Below, one piece after another: positions 52,213 through 62,468 of a stretch of DNA of 64,000 bases. Below the pieces are notes generated by a model. It saw only the letters and a list, made by a program, of their open reading frames with translations. It was not told the origin of the DNA and searched no databases. The first letter of the stretch is position 1, and the number at the start of each line of letters is the position of its first letter. This DNA comes from Saccharum officinarum (taxonomy: Eukaryota > Streptophyta > Magnoliopsida > Poales > Poaceae), in contig CM036168.1 in NCBI GenBank assembly GCA_020631735.1, forward strand, positions 99,633,384 to 99,697,383. Reading direction: 5' to 3'. Made by a program: the position numbers and the translations under genes.

Positions 52213-55200
52213 TTACGAACCACTTATCGTAAAAGCTTTATACGCGGTTTGAAGATATTCTCCCGTTTCCCAAGTAGCATCGCTCTCATCATGGTGGCTC
52301 CATTGAATCTTGTAGGTTGTGACCACTTTATTTCGAGTGACTCGGTCCTTAGTATCCAGGACTCGAACCGGTTGCTCGCGATACTCCAAGTCTGCCTGGA
52401 TCCGAATACCCTGAGGTTCTATCCTCTCCTCTGGAACACGCATACACTTCTTCAGTTGGGATACGTGAAAAACGGGAAATATCGAACTCATCTCTTCTGG
52501 TAACTGCAACTTGTACGCCACGGGACTTTTTCTCTACGATCTGGTATGGTCCTATATATCTCGCAGACAGTTTCTTCTTGATTCCAACCGTTTCTTCTTC
52601 ATTGGGGTAACCTTCAAATAGACATAGTCACCTACTTGGAACTCCAATGCTCTTCTTCTCTTGTCTGCATAACTCTTCTGACGAGACTGTGCAGCTTGCA
52701 TGTTTTTGTTGGATAAACACGGACCTTTTTCTCTGCCTCATCGACAAAATCAATTCCATAAAACCTTCTTTCTCTAGGCTCTACCCAATTTAACGGTGTC
52801 CTGCACTTCCTGCCATACAAGGCTTCAAAAGGTGCCATCTTGATACTCTCTTGGTAACTGTTATTGTAAGCGAATTCTGCAACGTAACCAGGATTCCCAT
52901 GAGTCTCTGGATGATAGTACACAAGCTATAAGTATCTTCTAGTACCGCATTAACTCTTTCTGTTTGTCCATCAGTCTGTGGGTGGTAAGCCGTGCTACGA
53001 ATCAAACTAGTACCCAAACCTTGATGCAGATGTTCCCAAATTGAGAGGTAAACTGCGAACCACGATCGGACACAATCATTTTTGGTATCCCGTGCAATCG
53101 GACAATCTCGGCAATGTACTTCTCTACATATTGAGGTGGTCGGAATGTCGTCTTAACGGGCAGAAAGTGAGCTGTCTTGGTGAGACGATCTACTATTACC
53201 AAATAGAATCATGCCCCTTTTGTGTGGTGGGGGAACCAGTGATAAAGTCCATACTTATATCATCCACTTCCAATCGGGTACCGACAAAGGTTGCAGAAGT
53301 CCTGCAGGTCTCATGTGAAGAGCTTTAACTCTACAACACATGTCGCAACGAGCAACGTATGCTGCAATTTCCTTTTTCATCTAGTCCACCAATAACAGGG
53401 GTCGCAACTCTTGGTACATTTTACTACTTCCGGGGTGAATAGATAACTTTAGAACGATGAGCCTCATCCATCAACTTGTTCTTAAGCTCTCTATCCTTAG
53501 TACTACCAGGCGATCCTTGAACCATAACACTCCTTGGTCATCAATCGAAAGTGTTTGGTGGGTTCTCTCTTTCATCCTTTCTTTAATATGAAAGATTCCC
53601 TTATCTGTTTTCTGACCATCACACGCTGGCTTTCCAGAGTACAGCTGATCTGAATATTATGCAACAACAGCAGGATGTAACAAATTGAAACCTTTTTTCA
53701 AACAACGGTTGTACATCAATAGCATGGGATTTTTTCTGCTCAGTGCATCTGCTACTACATTAGCCTTTCCAGGGTGATAGTGTACGTTCAGATTATAGTC
53801 CTTTATCAACTCTAACCATCTCCTCTGTCGCAATGTTCAACTCAGATTGGGTAAAGATGTATTTGAGACTCTTATGATCTGTGAAGATATTACACACATA
53901 TACCCAACAGGTAGTGCCTCCAAATCTTCTAGAGCATGCACCACTGCTGCAAGCTCTAAATCATGTGTAGGGTAGTTAACTTCATGCTCTCTCAATTGCC
54001 GTGAGGCGTAAGCAACGACTTTTCCATTTTTGCATTAGCACCACATCCTAACCATTCTTGATGCGTCACAGAAAACATCAAACGGCTTTTCTATATCTGG
54101 TTGGGCCAGAACAGGCAGCGTGGTCAACAACTTCCGCAAGGTACAGAAGGGCTGCTTCGCACTCCTCTGTCCATACAAACTTATGATCCTTCTGTAACAG
54201 GCTTGTCATTGGTTTGGCAATCTTCGAGAAATCTGGTATGAAGCGACGGTAGTAACGGCCGCTAAACCAAGGAAACTGCGAACTTCGTTAACTGAAATGG
54301 TGACTTCCAGTTCATAACCTCTTGTACCTTACTGGGGTCGACAGAAATGCCGTTTTCAGACAACACGTGCCGAGAAAAGGAACTGTCCTAAAGCCAGAAC
54401 TCACACTTGCTGAACTTAGCATACAGTCGATGTGTTCTCTGAGTCTAGTCAAGACTATCCTGAGGGTTCCGCATGTTCTTCTTCATTTTCTGAGTATATC
54501 AGTATGTCATCAATGAACACTATCACAAACTTGTCCAACTCGGGCATGAAAACCGAATTCATCAGGTACATAAAGTATGCAGGAGCATTTGTCAACCCGA
54601 AGGACATGACAAGATACTCGTACAAACCATATCTGGTAGAGAACGCAGTCTTAGGCACAATCTTGCGGCCTAATTTTTATCTGGTGGTACCCTGATCTCA
54701 GATCTATTTTAGAGAACACTTTGGCTTTGGACAATTGGTCAAACAAGATATCAATCCGAGGAGAAGAGATACTTGTTTTTAATTGTCACTGCATTCAGTG
54801 GCCGATAATCCACACACATGCGTAAGGAGTTATCCTTCTTCTTTTTCACAAACAGAGCGGGGCATCCCCATTCGGACGAAGCTGGGACGAATCAACCCTT
54901 TCCTTAGCAAATCCTGAAGTTGCTTTTTTCAATTCTGCTAACTCATTGGGAGGCATCCGATAAGGCCTTCTTGAAATCGGTGCTGTCCTGGAATTAACTC
55001 AATGGCAAACTCAACTCTCTCGTCTGGTGGAAGTCCAGGTAACTCCTCTGGANNNNNNNNNNNNNNNNNNNNNNNNNNNNNNNNNNNNNNNNNNNNNNNN
55101 NNNNNNNNNNNNNNNNNNNNNNNNNNNNNNNNNNNNNNNNNNNNNNNNNNNNCCGGTTCGATATGTTTAGGGTTACTCCCTGGAACAATCTGATTAGTCA

Positions 55201-55865
55201 ACAGATCAGCCCCAGCTGAACTGATTTTATATGCACATCAATTCAACTATCTTTTGCTCATGTCTCTTAACGAATGCTTGACTTACAAAGGGAATGAACT
55301 GATCCGGATCAAACAAAAACTACTGCAGGATGATTGTGATAGAAAACATACCAGCTTGTCACCGGTTCTCCCTCAGGGATGCATTCCACAGTGGTGTGGT
55401 GCACACGAGTTGATACTGCGTTTGATGTTTCTTAGGGTAGGGCAATACTTTGCAAAGTGTCCAGGTTGTTGCAGTTGAAGCACGGTCCCTTCACCTGAGC
55501 CACAGTTCCAGATGAACTGCCTTGTCCTGCCTTTGCTTGAGGCAATGCCATCTTGACGGCTTCTGGTTCCTCTGGGGTGGCTGAGCATTCTGATTCTTCC
55601 TTTGCGGTGGCCTAAACCTTGCACCTGGGGCAGGCGATCGATAAGCTGGGCGGTTGGCTACTGGGGTCCTGGACTGAGACGAACCCGACTCGAAAGCCCT
55701 CTTACGGAGCTTGGAAGCAGCATACACATGGTTGTTCTTCTCTTGCTTCAAACAGTCGCTAACGAAGTCATTGAAACTAGTCCTCATGTTTGTACCCACA
55801 TGTTTCATCATCTTGGGACTCAGGCCTCTCTTGAAACTAGCGATCTTCTTGGCATCAGTAATTAT
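52213..55865 (-). pseudogene. Element B gag-pol remnant, many frameshifts, gag N-terminus deleted
   Basis: Order on the minus strand is normal but broken into short frames. Gag C-terminal part (KHVGTNMRTSFNDFVSDCLK, 55491-55811) comes first. Then a zinc-knuckle remnant PGHFAKYC, a 100-N gap at the protease/RT junction, and [19 protein letters not shown] follow. Next are RT with FIDDILIYS (54455-54658) and RNase H traces (53750-54200). Integrase shows IVDRLTKTAHFLP and [12 protein letters not shown] (53002-53202) and [16 protein letters not shown] (52790-53017). The chromodomain reads QPVRVLDTKDRVTRNK ... YKIQWSHHDESDATWE (52213-52521). Gag starts only near [11 protein letters not shown]: about 680 bp (gag start and most of capsid) are missing relative to A, with the junction near 55865. 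Most breaks look like 1-nt indels; some may be assembly errors. Confidence 0.9.
55053..55152. other. Assembly gap (100 N)
   Basis: Exactly 100 N inside element B pol, between the RT N-terminus and the protease. True length unknown. Confidence 0.98.
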
Positions 55866-56206
55866 TAGGTGATGTTGTAGGAATCGCGACCGAATGAAAA
55901 ATCATGCCGAACTGAATTCACTGGAGAGAATAAATTCATATAATAAAACAGGGGCACAATAAGTCATTCCAATTAACACAACATCACTAATTATATTACT
56001 TAAAGCACACACATCACGTCCATTACAACCAAGTTGCCAGCATACATACACTGGACTTTTGACGTTCGGATACCGCCACAAACACATCCAAACTTTCCAA
56101 CCTTACATCAAGCTTTAGTCTTTCTACTCATTATTACATGTCCAAAGTGCTAACAAGCAAAAGACCATGCAAACGGAACCTAGTAGCTAGTGCAACAACT
56201 ACTAGC
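55866..56206 (-). other. Element B ORF1-gag spacer
   Basis: Homologous to A 19662-20010 (for example ATTAGTGATGTTGTGTTAATTGG and CTCTCCAGTGAATTCAGT on the element strand). It then jumps directly into mid-gag, so the CAG|ATG gag start is gone. Confidence 0.75.
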
Positions 56207-57259
56207 CTACTCATCGTGATCGCTATCTAGGTCAGAGACGTTGGCGTTGTCGCCGACTGCAGCGTCATCGTGCTCCTCAGCTGGCGCCACGGGCTCTTCA
56301 GGATCTTCGTCTGCATCCAAATCCATCTCTGCTGCGCCAGGAAGGTCATAAGGGTTAAGCTGATTGTTCAGCCGATGGACCTCTTCATGCAAGTTATCGT
56401 TGTACTCTTCGGCATCAGCCAGTCGCTGCTCGAGCTCAAACTGTCTAGCTCTCAACACATTCTCTGCGGACCAGGCTTCATTCCTCTGATGGAGCACATG
56501 AGCCAACATGCTCTCAGCATTCCTGTGGGCGGTGGTCAGTTGCCCAAGCTGCTCTCTCAGGGCACGTACATCTCCCTCAAAAATCACAGTCCTCTGAGTG
56601 GCCTGATCTCTCTGACGAGTCAACTGAGCCATCTCAGCAGTGAGCCTCTCAATCTCGGCGTCGTGATCTCTCTGAAGCTGACGGCGGTCATCGCGAGCCT
56701 GACCAAGAGCACTAGAAACACGTCTCAGACTACCTTCCACTCCATCGAAGGCCCTCATCACTGCGAACATGGCACTCATAGCGGGGTTGTCACTGTTCTG
56801 TGCCTCTGCTGCGCTAATCTCCAGAGATCTGCCCCTGGCTTGCTGCCACGAGTCAGTGGAGGGGTTGCCCCTCGGAAAGACTCCCACTATAGTTGCTGCC
56901 AACTCCTGAGGAAAACGATCCATGATATCTCTCAAGATTCCAAAGGCTGCCCTCTCAGCGGCTTCTTCAGGGGTCCTGCCAGTTGACTCAAAACGCCAAC
57001 CGGTCCACTCAGAACCATCACCTCGGGAACGAACTACTGCTTCCACAGTCACCAAAAGTCCTTCACCCAACCGCTCATTTGACCAAAAATATCGGGGCTC
57101 CATCCCATCATGATAGCCTACATAGCTGAGCACTCTCCACAAGAGTGTAGGCATCCCAAACTCTCCAAGAAAAGTGTGACGCTGGCGAGTGCGCGGAGCA
57201 AGCTGATGACGGGGAGCTCTGCCGGTGGACTTGCGAGCGGTCTGCTTGGTACGTGCCAT
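56207..57259 (-). CDS. Element B ORF1: intact histone H3-tail-like retrotransposon protein
   Basis: A fully open 350-codon ORF. The ATG at 57259 follows CTACAG; the in-frame TTG upstream is not needed. Residues 2-22 read ARTKQTARKSTGRAPRHQLA, the H3 N-terminal tail with one Gly missing, R at the K14 position and H at K18. R2, T3, K4, R8, K9 and S10 equivalents are all kept. Residues 30-170 are a middle domain (FGMPTLLWRVL, WTGWRFESTGRTPEEA, IMDRFPQELAATIVGVFP, SDNPAMSAMFAVMRA). Residues 175-303 are coiled coil rich in Arg/Gln/Glu with EEYNDNLHEEVHRLNNQLN. Residues 311-350 are highly acidic (MDLDADEDPEEP ... LDSDHDE). There is no histone fold, zinc knuckle or protease. It lies upstream of gag in the same sense. 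Removal of Met by aminopeptidase would expose Ala as in H3 (inference). Function unknown. Confidence 0.92.
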   Translation of the reverse strand: MARTKQTARKSTGRAPRHQLAPRTRQRHTFLGEFGMPTLLWRVLSYVGYHDGMEPRYFWSNERLGEGLLVTVEAVVRSRGDGSEWTGWRFESTGRTPEEAAERAAFGILRDIMDRFPQELAATIVGVFPRGNPSTDSWQQARGRSLEISAAEAQNSDNPAMSAMFAVMRAFDGVEGSLRRVSSALGQARDDRRQLQRDHDAEIERLTAEMAQLTRQRDQATQRTVIFEGDVRALREQLGQLTTAHRNAESMLAHVLHQRNEAWSAENVLRARQFELEQRLADAEEYNDNLHEEVHRLNNQLNPYDLPGAAEMDLDADEDPEEPVAPAEEHDDAAVGDNANVSDLDSDHDE

Positions 57260-58033
57260 CTGTAGCAAAAATTTTATTATCGTGGTGAGAACAGATTTTT
57301 AAGTTGGCATTTTTATCGAAATGAGATAATCAACTTATAAGGGGAGGAACAATGCCATGAATGAAATGCACACATGATGCATGCACGTTCCGTACGTCCT
57401 CACAAACTTAGAAAACTAATGACTACTAACGGAATAAACGGTGGCATACAACGATCTCTTGTAACGTAACTAACACGTACTACTCGAAAGCGTTGTTATG
57501 TACCTGCAGAAAGGAAATCACTTCAGCCCAAACCTCACAGTATGAAAACATGCAGAAAGCAGTAGAGTAAGTTACTCGCTCTACACGCATCCCCAGATAC
57601 GAGTATAACGGTAACAACTACCTGAATCGTCGTCCTATTGACGGCATCGTCACTGCATGACGGAATTCCCCACAATTTGGATACCCTCATACGAACATGC
57701 GCAGGGTACGTAAGTATTTTGGTATCACATAAGCACTCCCCTAGATCGGCAGTGTATCCGACCATGCACTCACAACTCTCACTTACCAAGGCGTAGAGGT
57801 AAAGGATCCATACATTACCACTCAAGTGAATGGCACTCATACCATAGCACGCCGTATGAGCGACGAAATTTAAAATATGATGCAAACCCCCAAGTTAGTA
57901 CTTAATTAAGCCACCTAGAGTCCTTATCGGGCATAAAGGATATGACCACTGGCACACTTTTAAGTTCAAAAGCTTATTTGAAAACACAGTTTTATTTTTA
58001 ATTACTCATGTGAACAGTAGCATGCTAAACCAT
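57260..58033 (-). other. Element B leader
   Basis: Non-coding. Carries the hairpin at 57744-57763 and CTTTCTGCAGGTACATAAC at about 57495-57513 (element strand). Ends at CTACAG|ATG of ORF1. Confidence 0.8.
57744..57763 (-). promoter_or_regulatory. Leader hairpin, element B
   Basis: On the RNA-sense strand GGTCGG pairs with CCGATC around ATACACTG, with one G-U wobble. The pairing works in RNA sense but not on the opposite strand. Confidence 0.65.
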
Positions 58034-58045
58034 GCTCCGATGCCA
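58034..58045 (-). other. Element B primer-binding site (diverged)
   Basis: TGGCATCGGAGC on the minus strand, two bases from the 5' LTR. It differs at two of twelve positions from the site in D. Confidence 0.78.
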
Positions 58046-58498
58046 GCTGTAACGGATCAACGTAATTATACGAAATTAAGTAAGAAAATCTTCCACCGAG
58101 GCGGTTAATTTAACAAACTTAAGCCCGTATAACCCGAGATTCCGTGAAATCACGAAGGATTTCAAAACCACTAACATGCAACCAAGATCGTACTGATTTA
58201 GCAGCCACAATTCACACGATATATAAATCTGATCATAAAGGTAAGATACATCGGAGTTTGGAAATAAAAGTTATTACAACATAGTTCAACATAAAGTAGC
58301 GGAAGTAAATAATTTTTCGCACACACACTTGGTTCAGTTACAGTGCCAGTCGATAGTCATGGTCCACAAAAGCAGTAGATAAGACTAACAGAAAGACCCT
58401 TGCCCAAGGTCCTAGTTGTCACCCATCGCCGGATACAGACAGTTGGAGCAGTACCCGTAGTACATCTGACCATCTGCAACAACAATGGGAACAACGCC

Positions 58499-58520
58499 CT
58501 GAGTACGAGAATGTACTCAG
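58499..58520 (-). promoter_or_regulatory. Conserved LTR hairpin (element B, 5' LTR)
   Basis: CTGAGTAC, GAGAAT, GTACTCAG; perfect stem, identical to the other B LTR. Confidence 0.65.
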
Positions 58521-59519
58521 CTAGACTTACCCGTCAAAACCAGAAATAAAATGACACCAAGGAGCATGCAAGGCTGTACATAGTGGATTGGCTTGACTCC
58601 TTTACGAAAAGCACAAGTTGTTATGAGTAAACTAATTTAAGTCCTTTTTGCGTCATATTTATTATAACCTATTCAATCTAGGTAAGCACCTATGCTAAAG
58701 CAATCACTTGATTAACCATTAACATCAAAGGTTACCATCTCAGGTTTAGCATTTCCAACATTATTCACTTAACCATCAGTGTTTTATCATTGTTACTACG
58801 ATGCCATAGCTCGAGTCAAGTGCTCACTAACCGGGAGCGACGGCGATTCGAATCGAATTCCTATCCAGCTGGAGATTTATTCCTCACACAAACCATGCTT
58901 CCCCCGTCAGGGTCGCGTAGATCACCAATGACACTTTCCGAGAAGCCGCGGGATAACAATCATGGATCGCACTACCCAGGGACCGCCCGACTGCCAGGAC
59001 GCACCTTGGGCTCACTCTTCGCGTCCCCGTACACCCCTTCAACACCAGTCTGCCAACCCGAGTTTATCCCGGCTCAAAAAGTGTCGCTAGCTTCGCGGTC
59101 GAAAGGTACTTTATTCGGCCAGCTAAATGTGAGGCATGCGTTCAACATGACAAGAGGGACGAGCAACGATCGGTCCTTAATCGACACAGACGGAATCACT
59201 ATAGTCCAGAACCCTATAAGACTCCGCCCGGTCTCCATTTATCCATCAACACTTGGTTACTTTTCATGATCACACTTACAGCTAACCATAACCTGGTATC
59301 CACCTATAACTCGCAGGTGACAGGAAATCACCCGACTTCTACCGGTCTCAGCATGGCTAAGCAATTTACTCGATCCTGACCTAACAGGGTAAAAGATAAT
59401 CTGGTGGCCAAGGTAATAATGCAACAACGGTTTCACTCAACTCCTATAACTTAGTACAACAATATATAACTATAACTCATGCAATAAGAAATAGCTTTTT
59501 ATAAATTTAGGAGGCTTAA

Positions 59520-59686
59520 AATGCTCCGGGGCTTGCCTTTTTCGAACGAACAAGGGTGGTGATCGACGCACTCTAGCAGTTCCTCGCCTGACTCTTCCTC
59601 CTCGGGCACCTCCTGTGCCTGGGGTTCCTGCTGATCCGTCCAAGCCTGCTCCTCCGGAACTGCTGCCTGCAACTCCTCCTGCGATC
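59520..59686 (-). CDS. LTR-borne exon-like acidic peptide segment (element B, 5' LTR)
   Basis: Same frame and nearly the same peptide as at 49672-49835 (EEESGEELLECVDHHPCSFE here). See that entry; coding status is inferred from conservation only. Confidence 0.4.
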
Positions 59687-62030
59687 CTGTATGATGCAAG
59701 TGCATAAGGAAACATGCGAAGAATGCATCGAAATGCGGTGGAGTGCTTTGATGACATGAGATGCAGATGAGCACATGGAATGAGTAGTTTGAATATAATT
59801 ATTTCTTCTACAAGGTAGTCAACGTCATCCAAGAACATGTAACCTAAAACATACACCTTATCCTTCTATTAGTTAGCCTACCATCTACACATACAAGTGA
59901 ACCTAAGCTATCAAAGCTTACCAACCCAACTCATCCATAACATCAGCAAGGCATCATGATGCTTCAAAGATACACCAAACATATTTTAATTCTCTCAATT
60001 TCTCATAAAGAATAATCTTTTATTTCCTATTTAGCTAGGGTTACACAACAACACCTATCTCTGGTGTAGATAAAAATCTACAAAAATTACAGTAGACTAC
60101 TCTTACCCTAACTAACCTACCACTAAATTTTCATGAGAATTGCACAAGTAAAACTGCCTGTACAAAATAAACAAGCTATAGCCTAATTGTGAGCATGAAT
60201 TTATTTTATACTAGAAAAAGTGTCAAACAACAGATTTCACAATTTTCTTAGGTTACTAACAGTAAACCAACATACTACAAAAATTATCAGATGTATGTTG
60301 TATACAAATTTTTCTCTATAATAAAAATAACAGATATTACTGATTAAAAGCATTTGAACTACACTTCAACATTTTTCCACAGAACATGCTTCACTAATAT
60401 TTTTCCTAGAAAGTATATCACAAATAAAGATTAATGCCACAAGAATCACATTTTTCCCTTTATTATTTTATTTACTACACTTTTTCTAAGATATCAGCAT
60501 TTATAGCAATTAAATAAAATTGCACAGTAGAGTGTCACAAAAATCACATGAGATATTTTTAAACTGTAGATCTATTCAAAAGGAACATTTCACAATTTGT
60601 TTCATGATTTTTGGAGCTATAAATCTTGAGATACAATTTTTAGAAGCCTTTTTCAGATTTTCTGGAAATCAATTTCTTTAAAACCGAAAATCAAAACCGG
60701 CTTTAAACGCTACGTGCACCCCGCTGTGACACGCGAAACCGAAACGCTGAGACAGACAGGTGGGACCCATGGGTCAGACGGGCCCACCCGTCAGCCAGAG
60801 CCGAACCGGGGAAGGCGCTGACCGGGGATTTCTTGCCGTCGGCGAGGTCGCCGGCGACGAGGTCCGCACCAGGCGACTCCCCGCAACCGCGCGAACCCAA
60901 CGAGGTGATTATCGAGACGAGAGGAGGAGCGGAGCACGGGCCGAAGCGGCCATGGCGGAGGCGGTGGCGCGGCTTGCCGGCGCTAGGCCGGAGCAGGCCA
61001 TGGCGGAGGTCACGGACGAGCGCACGAGCTCCAGCGAGCGGAGGCGATCATGGTGCGCACGGGTAGAATGGAAATATGATGGCGGGAAGGTGGGATTGAC
61101 GGGAGCCGCGGCGGCGGGCTCACCGGCGGGGGAGAAGACGGCCAATTTGGCCGCTTACCTTGCCGAGGTGCGCGCTCAGTGACTTGACGAGGTCGGTCAG
61201 GAGGAGGGGAAAGCTAGGGCGGGCGGAATTTGGCGGAGGAGCCGCGGTGGCGAGGTGAGGCGCGGCAATGGCGCGGCGGCGGCTCGGTGTGCTGCGGTGC
61301 TGGCGAAGCACGCGAGAGCGAGCGGGAGCGGAGTGCGGTGAGGGAGCGGGAGCTGGCGAGTCCGGGCGGAGGTAAGCGCGGGCTGCGGGGGCCACAGGGG
61401 CGCGTGTCGCGCGACGTCGCCGCCGTTCGGCCACGCGGCGGCCGAACGCTGCCGCGGCGCCACGACGCTACGCGCGGGCGCGCGCGCGGGCGGGAGGGAG
61501 ACGACGCGGGCACGGGCCAGGCCGGCTTCGGCCATGGGCCGGGATGTGAGGCTGCGGCCCAGTAAAGCGAAATCCGATTTTTCTTTTACAAAAATATTTT
61601 CAGATTTAATTCTTTGTTTCAAAATTGAATTTGGAGATGAAAAAGAGGTTTTCAGAAATTTGGCCCAAAATAAAAGTTGTTCAAAATTTTATTCTCTACA
61701 ACTTTCATATAGAGCACTTTTCAAAATTCTCAATAGATTTTGAATTTGAGATTTAAAGCTAATTTAAAAATCAAAAACTCATTTACTTAGAATATTTTTA
61801 AAACAGAATTTGAGGAAGACTGGAATTCAAAATTTTGCTCCAATAATCAAGTTGATTTATTCTAGATTATTTAAAATTGCTACTTCTCAAAAGTTCACCA
61901 ACTTTTTAACACTTATATCAAATTAAATTTGAAAGAGCTACAATTCAAATAATGCTAATCATGCAATGATGTTGAATGCTTATGCTTTGAATGATAATGC
62001 ATGCTTAACACCCAGGGGTGTTACATATTC

Positions 62031-62468
62031 CCACTTGTTGCAGGTTGTGATATAACATAGCTACTGTAAGATTTGGATGGCTCCTGCTGTAATGACGGAG
62101 TGTGATCATGGGCATGATCCTTCTGAGCTATCTTGTCTCTCATGCTTTTGTTGGAATTCGACCTTGGTACTGGCATGTATTCGAATTAAGGTGATATTAG
62201 TTTCAAAATATTTTGCTTTCGCTACTTTTGAACTTGAGTTGTAATAACTCTACTGAACTCCGATATATGTTGAATTACTTATGAAATGGATGTAACATAT
62301 GACCTGTTATGTTGGACCACTACGATCTTGGCTTGTATGTTGGTTGGTTTGAAATCCCTCGTGATTTTATTGGACTACCGGGGTTATAGGAGCTTAAGTA
62401 CGGGAATTTAATTGCTCCGGCGATTGTTTTTATACTTTTATTCTTATAATTTGGACGGTTCCGTGACA
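62031..62468 (+). mobile_element. Element D 3' LTR, right part
   Basis: Resumes D's LTR after B (CCCACTTGTTGCAGGTTGTG...) and ends CGGTTCCGTGACA at 62468. Total D 3' LTR length without B is 4757 bp. The next bases, CGCCC (62469-62473), would be D's target duplication; the left partner was deleted. Confidence 0.93.

Larger units (their letters stand above)
58048..62025 (-). mobile_element. Element B 5' LTR (3978 bp)
   Basis: On the plus strand it runs TGTAACGGATCAACG ... CACCCAGGGGTGTTACA. It is followed by TSD TATTC (62026-62030), identical to 48189-48193. The GC-rich block is at 60690-61560, the hairpin at 58499-58520 and the acidic-peptide segment at about 59520-59686 (minus). On the element strand the GC block ends with a strong donor, CGGCAAG|GTAAGC (about 61158). 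Confidence 0.94.
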
